Below are positions 1 to 8,911 of a stretch of DNA of 20,407 nt, piece after piece (the first letter of the stretch is position 1; each line of letters opens with the position of its first letter). The position numbers and the translations under genes are program-made. This DNA comes from Jimgerdemannia flammicorona (lineage: Eukaryota > Mucoromycota > Endogonomycetes > Endogonales > Endogonaceae). The stretch lies in contig RBNI01001916.1 in the NCBI GenBank assembly GCA_003990745.1, positions 1 through 20,407 of the forward strand. Direction: 5' to 3'. The notes under the pieces are model-generated. The model was not told where the DNA came from, ran no database searches, and worked only from the letters and a program-made list of their open reading frames with translations.

Positions 1-21
1 AAAAAAAAAAAAAAAAAAAAA
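1..21. repeat. poly(A) tract at window edge
   Basis: Twenty-one consecutive A residues open the window and may continue to the left. Since two other poly(A) tracts in this window are retroelement tails, this may be the tail of a + strand retroelement lying upstream, but no element body or target-site duplication can be seen to confirm it. Confidence 0.5.
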
Positions 22-149
22 GTAGTATACTAATAAACTATAATCCAAAGCATACAAATTATATTCCAGGTTGAGATGATCTCAAATAATTGTATTTATT
101 CAATAAGGCCAAAGTTATTCTTTATAAAAAGATAAGTGTCTGAATGAAG

Positions 150-1760
150 ATATCTGAATTATATAGTTTGATGTAGACTCAGTTTAGTAATATACTTGAC
201 CTTGATGCCCATGATGCACTTATACCTGAGTTAGTACTTATAATATATGATAAAATAATAGAAACTGATAATTTGTATAATCTTCTATATAAGATATTAT
301 ATGAGGAAACTGCTTGGAACTAATGATATTTTAAGTATTGAACAATGAGCTGAGACTTTATATACTGAAGATTCACTTACTCTTTTTGAGCATAATGTCA
401 AAAAATTTCTTTTTGCAATCTAGAACTCCTGGTAATATCAAGTTCTTATTAAAGATGATATTATATATGTGCTAGCCAGGAAAGATGATGTGTTTAGATA
501 TAATATATAGTACAAATAAATATAGATATAGTCTTTTTAATATTATTATTTATGATGAGATTGATGGATTTGGTATTCTTGTTGTATTTTATATTTCATT
601 ATATGATAATTTACTATAATTGAAAAATGATTAAAAAAACTTATAACTGATAATTCTATATGGAGACCAGAAGGTATTTCTGTTAATAACAATCAAGCTG
701 AAATAAATGCAGTATATAAATCTATACTAATAGTATAGATACTTATCTATTAGTAGCATATGGTAAGATTATAGCAGAAAAATATATGTAAGAAGTTTGT
801 TGCTAAAGAGAGGCTTAATAAACTAATAGAGGATTTAACTCAGCTAAAAGATTATGATAGAGTTTATGTATAATTAATGATAATCTTTTATTTGATAATG
901 AGAGAGTTCAAGATACTATTACTTAGTTTGAAAATAAGTAATATACTACTAGTGAAAATATTTTATTAATTACTTTTTATAATATTTGGTTAGAACTGAT
1001 GGAAAAGAAAAAAGGTAGATAAAAGGTTATTACTCTTATCCTCATCAACAAATTGATACTAATAATTTGATTGAGTTTCTTTAAATATTTTTATCTTGAA
1101 AAAAGATTAAATTGAAAGCTTAATAGATTTATTTATCTGCTAGTTCATTATATTTTAGTTGATATACAATGTGAATATCTTACTAAAAGACTTAGTATTG
1201 GTAGAATGATACTACAGATTTATAATCAATACAAATGAGAGCTCTATAGTCAAGAAATTCCAAAAGAACAAATCATACATATGTCTGATAATATCTTTCT
1301 TGTATAGTCACAGAATGCTGAACTCAATTATTCTGTTACAAGAATAAGGATGATGAATGAAACTGGTAATTATGAGCAGTTTATTTATACTTATTATGAT
1401 TTTGAAAAATATGATCTTAATTGTAAACATATTTATATTATAATGATATATTTTTTTCCAGAGCTCATAAATATTTCAGATAGACTAGTTTCTGGTGAAA
1501 ATGAACATCACAATGTCATCAGGCAGAATAGAGGTATTGGCCAGGCTGCTGAAGAACAGATTAGTATAGATGAGATTATGATGTAATCTTGAGGTGAATT
1601 GGAAACAATTAGAGAGGAATGAGCAAGGGAATTATGATATGAAGTGAAGTTTTGTATTAATAGATTTAAGAATAGAGGTGAATTTCAGCTACCAGAGGGT
1701 GATCATATTGTTCAGAATGCACGAGTTGAAAGGCAATGGTATTGAGGGGGACAATGCCAT
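150..1760 (+). pseudogene. decayed MULE-type transposase with SWIM zinc-finger remnant
   Basis: No long reading frame survives, but reading across frames recovers pieces of a Mutator-like (MULE) DNA transposase. Around 530-605 the reading contains IIIYDEIDGFGI, which resembles the start of a MULE DDE core. Around 670-730 it reads EGISVNNNQAEINAV, the type of segment holding the second acidic residue. At 1350-1586 an open stretch contains YTYYDFEKYDLNCKHIYIIM, which matches a SWIM finger (CxC...CxH) whose first two Cys are now Tyr (TGT to TAT at 1386-1394), while the C and H of the CKH part at 1422-1430 are intact. Same-frame coding-like sequence continues to about 1755. MULE transposases bind terminal repeats and cut and paste DNA; the SWIM finger is a usual C-terminal part. 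No terminal inverted repeats were identified. The family call comes from motif resemblance only. Confidence 0.6.
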
Positions 1761-1801
1761 TGTTAATCAATATGTTGTATTTTGTCAGTATGATAACTCA
1801 A

Positions 1802-1820
1802 TGAGTGAGTGAGTGAGTGA
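1802..1820. repeat. TGAG microsatellite
   Basis: A tetranucleotide tract of TGAG, four full units plus TGA, just downstream of the transposase relic. Confidence 0.85.
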
Positions 1821-1914
1821 TAAAGAGTTAAACATTTAATAGCAAATAGTAAATTTAGTGTAAATTTGTAGTTAGGAATATTCATATTAAATTGTCACAT
1901 CAATCTATTGTGTT

Positions 1915-1990
1915 GTATCGGGTCATTGTATTTTGTGTCGTATTGGGTCTTCAAATTTTGTGTCTCCATATTGGGTCTCTGTATAGAGCA
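1915..1990. repeat. 25-bp imperfect tandem repeat
   Basis: Two 25-bp units (1915-1939 and 1940-1964), each built as GTATYGGGTC, a short variable part, then ATTTTGTGTC, are followed by a partial third unit containing ATATTGGGTCTCTGTATAG. No coding potential is seen. It lies between the AT-rich transposon relic and the kinase gene. Confidence 0.7.
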
Positions 1991-2062
1991 CGTTGTGTGA
2001 CGACTCATGCCAAATCAGTCAAAATCTGTTTTAAGAATTGAGCGCGAATCTAAATTAGATAA

Positions 2063-3488
2063 TTATAGGGAAAAAAAAAAAATAATAATGACGATGACCA
2101 CGGGACGTGGCAGAGTCCCGTGACCAGGTGCCACTTCCGTGGGACAAGGTCTCACTTCTGTGGCACCTGTTCGAAGTCGTCGTCGTCGTAATTGTCTAAC
2201 TCGTTTATGTCTACTGCTAACGAATACTAATACTACTCTAACATTTTCTCTCCCCCCTCGATCACCTTCCTCTTCCTCGTCATCACATTCCTCTTCCGCG
2301 TCATCACCTTTAGCGCTTTCAGTGTTCCTGCCTTTATCCCCTTCATTGATTGGCACCAGTGATAGTGTTTCGGGGATGGTACGAGGGAGTATCAGAGGCG
2401 GTGGGGTATTATCGGCGTATGCTTTGAATGAATCCTGCACCAAAGTGAGAGATGGACGGTCTGACGGATTACACTTCAAGCATTGATTTACGATATCCCG
2501 AAATGTCCGAGGTGTGTCGTAAGGAAGGTCGCTAATGTAATGCGGCTGAACAACTGCGCGAATTTTAGCGATTATCACAGCCTGATTACTCATTTCTCCA
2601 TATAGCTGTTTGCCATCTGTTGCGACCTCCAATACGATCAACCCATACGCATATATGTCGCACAGGATTAATTCTTGGTGCGTGAGCTTTTGATCAGAGA
2701 GACGCTCTGGAGGAATGTAGCGGAGAGTTCGCCCAAGCTGAGAGCCTCGAGAGATGGATGTGAAGGTCTTACTCAGGCCGAAGTCTGAAATCTTAATATA
2801 TTTAATGATAATACGAAATTGTTAAAATCGAGACCCATACTAGAAAATCCACATTAATCAACTAAAATTCGCAACCTACTTTTGGTGTCAGGGAACTGTC
2901 CAACAAAATATTCTCTGGCTTGAGATCGCCGTGAATAATCCCTTGTTTATGAAGAGATTCTAACGCCACTGCAATGTCCATGCAAATCTTGGCCTTTATC
3001 AGCCAGTCGCCTGTGAACTTTCCGGTGCGCAAGCACCCCCGTAAGTCGCCGTTCTCAGCGTAAGCCATCACAATCGAGATCGTGTGGGCCTCGTGGATAT
3101 ACCCAAACGTATGCAACATAAAATTGGAGTCGCAGAGACGACCGAGGAGTTTCAACTCGTTACGAATGGTGGCCTTCACCTCCTTGGCATCGGGACTTGA
3201 GACGAGAAATTTGAACTGCTTGATTGCCACGGTTGAGCCCTGCAATGTCCCCTTGTAGACACGAGCTGAGGCGCCTTGACCGATAACGACGCCGAAGGTC
3301 ACGCTAGCTGGTTGCAAGCGGGGAATGTCGAATTCAGAGAAAAGTTCCAAGTCGGCGTCGTTTGAAGCTGGGGCAGCATGGGAGGTGATCCTGATTTCGT
3401 TTTGTGAGGAAGTGTCCATTGCAATGCTCTTGGCAGAGTATTGAAATGTGCAAAGGAACGTTTGACTGCGGGGCTGAGTCACCTTCAT
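2063..3488 (-). CDS. tyrosine-kinase-like (TKL) protein kinase, two exons
   Basis: Probable cytoplasmic Ser/Thr or TKL kinase. Exon 1 (3488-2880, 203 codons) carries the Gly loop GQGASARVYKG (residues 70-80), VAIK with K90, helix-C E111, and the catalytic loop HGDLKPEN (D189, K191, N194; the usual HRD Arg is Gly). Exon 2 (from 2791) opens in frame with ISDFGLSK, followed by RYIPPERL (APE-equivalent), DIYAYGLIVLEV and CNPSDRPS, so all core kinase subdomains are present. The splice is a GTAGGT donor and a TTAAG acceptor. Met1 at 3488 and Met24 at 3419 (MDTSS) both have good start contexts. The tail after the kinase domain is acidic. Unspliced, it runs to TAA at 2063 (445 aa), ending in an implausible hydrophobic stretch; a further 43-nt splice would instead give a 401-aa protein ending DDDDFEQVPQK with TGA at 2152. 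The substrate is unknown. It looks intact, unlike everything else in the window. Confidence 0.88.
2099..2122. repeat. 8-bp inverted repeat near the kinase 3' end
   Basis: CACGGGAC and GTCCCGTG pair perfectly across an 8-nt loop. If the kinase ends at 2152, this hairpin lies in its 3' untranslated region; if it ends at 2063, the hairpin is within coding sequence. Two related segments of about 20 bp (CCACTTCCGTGGGAC and TCACTTCTGTGGCAC) lie next to it. Confidence 0.55.
2792..2879 (-). other. kinase intron (88 bp)
   Basis: On the minus strand the intron starts GTAGGTTGCG and ends ATATATTAAG. Removing it joins TPK to ISDFGL in frame, restoring the DFG motif. Without splicing the frame ends five codons into the intron. 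It is AT-rich relative to the exons and sits immediately before the DFG motif. Confidence 0.9.
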
Positions 3489-4420
3489 TGTTTGCTACAC
3501 GTCATTCCTCAGTGTCACGTCGACAATGGGTGAGTAGGCCAGCTTAGCGGTTCATGTGGGTGGAACGCCTTGGGTGTCTTCTTTTCGATCAGCGCAGGTC
3601 CCACGCCGGTCTTGGTTGCTCTTGGACCAACTGATGAGCCCCTTGAGCAAGGGCGAAACTGTGTACTGCGTTTACCTTACGTCTTGGTGACAGCGGCCTG
3701 ATGACCTCATAAACTTTGGAAAGATTTCATTCCAGGTATGCTACAAGGTATAGCGTGTATAGTCAAAGTATATTAAAATGTTGATCCGCCGGTATACGAA
3801 GTGCAGCTGTATATACTGGACGTTACAGAGAGAACTTATATTACAAACTCGAATGTTCGAAACTCAGGATTTCATCCTTTAAAGACATGCCACGCACCAA
3901 AACCATCATCGTCAATTCTGAATCACGTTCGCAGCGAATTCATCTACGGCTCCATCTGCACAAGCAGGACTCGATGTATTGAGTAGCGGGTAAAAGTTGA
4001 AATTGGCTTGTTCGTTTGGTTTTCTAGGATATTTTCACATCATTAATTGGGCATTTTGTCTTGTTATATACGTATTTTCCGTTCCATGATCTTTGAATTT
4101 TGAATTTGATCCTCGGCATGTTTATTTTGCTAGTAATACGTCCATTTATGATATCTATCATTTGAACCGCCCATTGATTTGATGTCGAAGTTCGACATGA
4201 GGGGCTATTCAGTTATGTAATAACTTCAAGCTGAGCGTGTTTATCCGTTTGTATAGTGACAACTCAAGCGCTATGGACACGGCCAATCAGTTACCCAAAT
4301 AGTACAGTGAGATGTCGTAGGTGTCTCTGTTCAGTTATCGGTGCCTTTCTTCGACCTGAACCAACTCTTATTTCAAAATCAAAAAATAAAATAAAATAAA
4401 ATAATAACCATACACGTGAT
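3489..4420. other. intergenic region upstream of the kinase
   Basis: No supported gene. The only open stretch (3801-3986, +, 61 codons) has no recognisable motif and is treated as chance. The region presumably contains the kinase promoter (minus strand), but no clear core element could be picked out. It contains the palindrome at 4192-4208 and ends in AAAAT-type pentanucleotide repeats at about 4381-4407. Confidence 0.5.
4192..4208. repeat. 17-bp perfect odd palindrome
   Basis: ATGTCGAA and TTCGACAT flank a single central G. The perfect 8-bp arms could be a dimeric protein-binding site, but no neighbouring gene or second copy supports a role. Confidence 0.5.
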
Positions 4421-4583
4421 ATCGTTGAAATATTTATTGTAGAAATACTCGGCAAATTGCAACCAGTATTGATACTAATCGCAGATTCATCTAAACATTG
4501 AATTCGATGTCGTCGAAATATTTATTGTGCAATTTGCAACCAGCATTGAAATCCCTATTGTAGAAATACTCGCCAAGTTGCAA
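4421..4583. repeat. interleaved imperfect duplication
   Basis: The segment at 4421-4472 (TCGTTGAAATATTTATTGT, GAAATACTCGGCAAATTGC, CAACCAGTATTGA) recurs in pieces at 4510-4583 as TCGTCGAAATATTTATTGT, TTTGCAACCAGCATTGA and TATTGTAGAAATACTCGCC. The pieces are rearranged rather than in simple tandem, suggesting a duplication followed by an internal insertion or deletion. Open frames on the minus strand across it have no recognisable motif. Confidence 0.6.
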
Positions 4584-5340
4584 ATGACACGTATCCTCCC
4601 AAAGCGATCGAAACCTATCGCACACACCAGAGCTTGTGCGGATCCAGCACGAGCACCCACACACGGCCACCATGAGGCGGCTATGTCGGTCTGACACCAG
4701 CGGGACAAAGTGCCAAGGTAGTATGTTCGTGGTAGAGTGATCGAGTTGGTGAACATCTAGCAGGGGGCAGAGCTAACTCGGTGTAGAAAATATCGGGGTA
4801 TTTCAACTCAAAGATATCATAATTAATTGCACTATCTTAAGCCATGATCAGGAAAATTCGTATAAGAACATGCTACGTTGAGCAAAAATACAGCAAAGTA
4901 AAAAAATAGCTTTCCCAAAGTACAAGCTCTTTGTCAACATTCTTGAGGTGATGAAGGTGGACGATGCTGGCGGAAATCAAAAACGGCGGCAACAATCGCC
5001 TTCGGTCTTGCTGTGCGTCACGGCCATGGTAGTACGGTACGAGGAATGGGAGGTGGGTGTCCAAAAAAAGTCGACTGCTACTTGAGATTGCCATGATAAG
5101 TTTCAATTATAATGTATATATCCCCTGTCTCTCAAGATAAAAAGATCAGTGAAAAGCGAGAACGCTCAATCGTCAAGTTTCTAGAGCAGAACTTCAGAGT
5201 GGGCAGGATCGTTTTCTGCATCAGAGACAGCACATGTACGTGCCCCTTTGAAAATAAACAGAAGACACGCAAAAGTCCACACAGTTCTAACATACCTACG
5301 AGATACATTGAAATGTCGAGTGAAATTGAGTGAAAGAAGA
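4584..5340. other. unannotated intergenic stretch
   Basis: Short open frames occur on both strands (for example 4487-4756 and 4873-5106 minus, 5112-5333 plus), but none shows a domain, a plausible start context with splice sites, or a recognisable motif. I see nothing else that can be supported here. Confidence 0.4.
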
Positions 5341-5362
5341 TTACAGGCCGGTTACAGGCCGG
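5341..5362. repeat. 11-bp perfect tandem duplication
   Basis: TTACAGGCCGG occurs twice head to tail. It lies inside a chance open frame; no function is apparent. Confidence 0.8.
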
Positions 5363-5478
5363 AGAGAGACAACTTCCATCGAGTGACTGCTCTGCGCTTG
5401 TTAAACGAGATTCTACAACCTACGAGATTCCTCCCGACGGTCCTAGCAGCTTCACGTAGGCTGCGACTGAAGGGAGGA

Positions 5479-5491
5479 GGGGGGGGGGGGG
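5479..5491. repeat. 13-nt G homopolymer
   Basis: Thirteen consecutive G residues follow AGGGA; the true length is liable to sequencing error. The surrounding 5363-5853 shows no supported gene. Confidence 0.8.
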
Positions 5492-5853
5492 TGAGTTATT
5501 TCGCAATTTCGATTTGGCGCGGTTTGAAACATCGGATGAATGCATATGGAAGCGAACCTACCGGCGCAGAAAGGAGGAAGCAAAAGGATTAAACACTCAT
5601 CCTTTTCAGAAAAACCGCGTCAGAAATCCAGACTACACCTTCCGATTCCAACTCAGTCATTGCACATTTCCCATAACCTAACACCACCATCTCCCACAAG
5701 CTAATTTTCGATGCCGAGTTTTCTTATGCTGAATTTGACGCCATAGGTAGAGGGAAGGAACTTTGTTGAGCCATCTAGAGACACCTTTTTCTTTTTCGTT
5801 TCGTAAACACTCGGAGATAGACCAAACCTTCACCCCTTCCCATTTTGACTCAC

Positions 5854-6433
5854 CCAGCTATAGAAGATGTTCATCATCATCCAGTACCACGGGGTGGACA
5901 GGCACAGACCCATGTGGCAGGCGGCCGTAGGAACCGTGCATTGGAATGTACTTTCTGAAATCTGGTGGTAGAGATCGGACAATAGGAGTTCATCATAAGG
6001 AGCCGGAGATAGAGCTATTAGAGGAGGGGGAGGGGGTGTAAGGTTATAATAAATTAGGCCTCTGGGCAATCCGAGTCAGACCCTCTTCCTATGTCAGACG
6101 GATGATAATTGAGAAAATTACGTACTGAGAGCCGGAAAGCCGGTATTGGTCAGCTCACCGACTGAGTCCTAAGAGTTGTACGATGTCGAAAAAGATCTTG
6201 CCAAGGTCAAAGATGGGACTGCACGCAGGAAGGAGGCTATATCAAGTAAAAACAAAACAAAATATACAACACGCCATGTCATATTTATCCTTTTATCAAC
6301 TTAATCATTCGTATTTACGTCTTAAAAATATATCAGTGTACATGAGGCGACGAACATGCGAGGAGCATAGCCATGTGCGACTACCACGTCCACGCCATGA
6401 AGAGGATCCGCGGGCGAGAGAGTGTAGCTGAAA
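5854..6433 (-). other. exon-like blocks of an unidentified spliced gene or gene relic
   Basis: Three minus-strand blocks have plausible splice borders. Block a, from 6433 downward, follows CATTTCAG and reads PLHGVDVVVAHGYAPRMFVA before a TAA at 6322. Block b (6218-6159) lies between TGCGTGCAG and GTGAGC and reads PIFDLGKIFFDIVQLLGLS. Block c (5954-5854) lies between ATTTCAG and GTGAGT and can be read CHMGLCLSTPWYWMMMNIF. The phases of b and c do not join directly, and no family is recognised. This may be a real intron-rich gene, a relic, or chance. Confidence 0.2.
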
Positions 6434-6769
6434 TGCGCAAATAAAAAAACTCGCTATATGTAATCATTTGTGGCTTGTATATGACGTTATAAATGTCTAC
6501 GTCACTATAATCAGTTACGCGTATAAGCATTATCAATAAACCCATCGCCTTAATCTTTATACGAAGCACTCCGTTATTCCACGGTGAAATCCGTCGCCAT
6601 TACCGAACGTATAGCGTGATAGCCTCCAAAGGGTATGTTTATTTATTCAGTCTCATAATCGTATAGGATAGGGGTTTGGCAACAGTTTTATTTCACGATT
6701 CCTTTACCTCCACTTTGTTGGCATCCATTCCATCCTTCATCTCCCACAGAGAAACTCTCTGGGTGGATA

Positions 6770-7046
6770 ACTCTTATCAATAAATTAAATTCAAATTGAA
6801 TTGAGGGTCTGATTTGAATCCTATTTTTAGAAATGTAATAACTCAATGAAAATATGTCCAAATTTAACTATTAAATTTATCTTATATAGGGGAATCTAAT
6901 AAGCTAAAGACTATTAAATTTGGAAATATATTTGTTAAGTTATTATATTTTGAAATATAGAATTTGAATTGAATTTTGAATCAAATTAGTCTTTGATTTA
7001 ATTTCAAGCAAATTGAATTAGACCTTTAATTCAATTTATTGAGAGT
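6770..7046. mobile_element. AT-rich foldback (MITE-like) element
   Basis: The two halves are long imperfect inverted repeats. The outer end ACTCTTATCAATAAATT (6770-6786) matches the reverse complement of AATTTATTGAGAGT at the right end (from 7033). Inside, TAATAACTCAATGAAAATAT matches the reverse complement of the right arm (TAATAACTTAACAAATATAT), followed on both sides by a shared AAATTT. The arms are roughly 100-130 bp around a short centre containing TATATAGGGG. No coding frame is present. A TA dinucleotide sits at each edge, but a clean target-site duplication is not certain. Non-autonomous DNA transposons have this form. Confidence 0.55.
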
Positions 7047-7252
7047 ACTAGATATAATCTTTATAGTCTTAGAAATGAATCTATTAAGTCTGAAAGAACA
7101 ATAGTGCTTAGTATAGAACTAGTTATCAGCCTTTCTCCTGTATAATTCACATTACACCAACTTCAAGTAATGGTTTTTCAATACAACTCAGAGTAAAGGT
7201 ATTATAAAAATGTCATCGAGCAAGAGTTCTGATAGATATACTGAGTCAGGTG

Positions 7253-7269
7253 GATCTGGGGCTTTCAGC
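7253..7269 (+). repeat. left target-site duplication of the VNTR element
   Basis: GATCTGGGGCTTTCAGC, 17 bp, identical to 8895-8911. It belongs to LINE A ORF1 (codons for GSGAFS). Confidence 0.95.
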
Positions 7270-7473
7270 ATTTTTGAGTGACAGACCAAACAGTTGGCTC
7301 CGCATCTAAGCCACCAAGATGGTGAGCTTCTTAAGTTTTGGAGGCCACAAATATAGGCTCCAAGGAGCACTGACAGGTGTACCTCATCTCTTAGGTATAG
7401 GAGTCCCATCTGGTCTTTTCAGCATAGCCATAGCTTTTAGTTTCAGCAAGTTACAAGGATTTCAAGAATTTTG

Positions 7474-8607
7474 GGGCAAGATGGGCAAAATGGGCAAGAT
7501 GGGCAATACAGGCAAGATAGCAAGATGGGCGATATGGGCAAGATGGGCAATATGGACAAGATGGACGACATGGGCAAGATGGGCAAAACAGGCAAAACGA
7601 TATGGGCAAGACTGGCAAAACGTGTAAGATGGGCAACACGGGCAAGACGGCAAGATGGGCGACATGGGCAAGATGGGCAAAATGGGCAAAATGACAGGGC
7701 AAGACCGGCAAAACGGGTAAGATAGGCAACATGGACAAGACAAGATGGGTGACATGGGCAAGACAGGCAAAACAGGCAAAACGACAGGCAAGACAGGCAA
7801 GACGGGCAAGATGGGCAAGACGGGCAAGATGGGTAAGATGGGCAAGATAGGTAATATGGGCAAGATGGGCAAGACGGGCAAGATGGCAAGATGGGTGACA
7901 TGGGCAAGATGGGCAAAACGGGCAAAACGACACAGGCAAGACAGGCAAGACAGGCAAGATGGGCAAGACAGATAACACAGGTAACACTGGCAACATGGGC
8001 AAAATGGACAAGATGGGTAAGACGGCAAGACAGGCGACATGGGCAAGATGGGCAAAATGGGCAAAATGATATGGGCAAGATGGGCAAAATGGGCAAAATG
8101 GGCAAAATGGGCAAGACGGGCAAAATGGACAAGATGGGCAAAATGGGCAAAATGAGCAAGATGGGCATAATGGGCAAAACGGGTAAGATAGGCAATACAG
8201 GCAAGACGGCAAGATGGGTGACATGGGCAAGATGGGCAAAACAGGTAAAATGATATGGGCAAGACTAGCAAAACGGGCAAGATGGGCAACATGGGCAAGA
8301 CAAGACAGGTGACATAGGCAAGACGGGCAAAACAGACAAAACAACAGATAAGACGAGCAAGACAGGCAAGATGGGTAAGACGGGTAATACAGGCAAGATG
8401 GACAAGATGGGCAAGATGGCAAGACAGGTGACATGGGCAAGATAGGCAAAATGGGCAAAACAACATGGGCAAGACACAGGTAACACGGGCAAGACAGGCA
8501 AGATGGGCAAGATGGCAAGATGGGCGACATGGGCAAGACAGGCAAAATGGGAAAAATGACATAGGCAACTGGGCAACCAGGCAAGACAGGCAAGATGGGC
8601 AAGATGG
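7474..8607. repeat. 9-bp minisatellite array (about 126 units)
   Basis: Consensus GGGCAARAY (GGGCAAGAT, GGGCAAAAT, GGGCAAGAC, AGGCAAGAC). The run is broken repeatedly by a shifted unit of the type GGCAAGATGGGYGACATGGG, near 7520, 7644, 7742, 7882, 8022, 8206, 8298, 8416 and 8515, giving an irregular higher-order period of about 90-185 bp. The 9-bp unit contains no stop on either strand, so long open frames appear in all six frames; they are artefacts of periodicity. Confidence 0.95.
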
Positions 8608-8856
8608 AGAGGCACTAATAGGGGTAGGCCAGGTGCACTAGATGCCAAGTACTTGAGGTGGTTGGGGCTCACAACCCATACCCACTCTTGGGTGGGGCAG
8701 GTTGGGTAGGAGGATCTAGTTACTCAGGCAGTAAGGTCACAACTCACATCCTAAAGGTGCTTAGATTGTTATTGGTTTGGAAATTGTAGTGTGAGAGTAG
8801 GATGGGGTGAGATGCAGAATGTGGCTGCTGGTATAGCATGAGGATTTTAGATAGTT

Positions 8857-8894
8857 AATAAATAGGGCTCTGGCCTATAGAGGAAAAAAAAAAA
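8857..8894 (+). promoter_or_regulatory. poly(A) signal and poly(A) tail of the VNTR element
   Basis: AATAAA (8857-8862) lies 21 nt before an 11-nt A tract (8884-8894) that directly abuts the right target-site duplication. The surrounding TAGATAGTTAATAAA resembles the LINE B 3' end TAGACTGGTAATAAA (12 of 15 positions). Confidence 0.75.
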
Positions 8895-8911
8895 GATCTG
8901 GGGCTTTCAGC
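8895..8911 (+). repeat. right target-site duplication of the VNTR element
   Basis: GATCTGGGGCTTTCAGC, identical to 7253-7269, directly after the poly(A) tail; the LINE A ORF1 reading resumes after it. Confidence 0.95.

Larger units (their letters stand above)
7270..8894 (+). mobile_element. SVA-like composite VNTR retroelement (non-autonomous)
   Basis: A 1,625-bp insertion bounded by a perfect 17-bp duplication and ending in 11 A residues, the hallmarks of target-primed reverse transcription. Layout: about 204 bp of unique 5' sequence (7270-7473), a 1.13-kb array of 9-bp repeats (7474-8607), about 276 bp of unique 3' sequence with two small hairpins (GGTTG/CAACC at 8660-8676, CCCAC/GTGGG at 8681-8696), AATAAA at 8857-8862, and poly(A) 8884-8894. 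It encodes no reverse transcriptase, so it must have been moved in trans, most simply by a LINE like those here. No convincing Pol III A/B boxes were found; the AATAAA placed 21 nt before the tail suggests a Pol II transcript. An alternative is a processed copy of a host non-coding RNA that contains a minisatellite. Confidence 0.85.

Noticed and set aside
2139..2486. Plus-strand 115-codon frame rich in Ser/Arg
   Set aside because: It is the antisense shadow of the acidic tail of the kinase; the minus strand carries the recognisable domain.
4487..4756. Two overlapping minus-strand frames of 68 and 89 codons
   Set aside because: They overlap a rearranged duplication, no family is recognised, and both frames are equally open by chance.
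7270..7473. tRNA-derived SINE head with Pol III A and B boxes
   Set aside because: No convincing pair of A and B boxes at the usual spacing was found; the AATAAA and poly(A) suggest a Pol II transcript.
7474..8607. CRISPR array
   Set aside because: The units are contiguous 9-mers without spacers, in a eukaryotic-type context inside a poly(A)-tailed insertion.
7443..8672. Long minus-strand open frames (up to 383 codons) rich in Leu-Pro, Cys-Pro and Ala-His repeats
   Set aside because: They arise because the 9-bp unit has no stop in any of six frames; three overlapping frames are equally open, so none is evidence for a gene.
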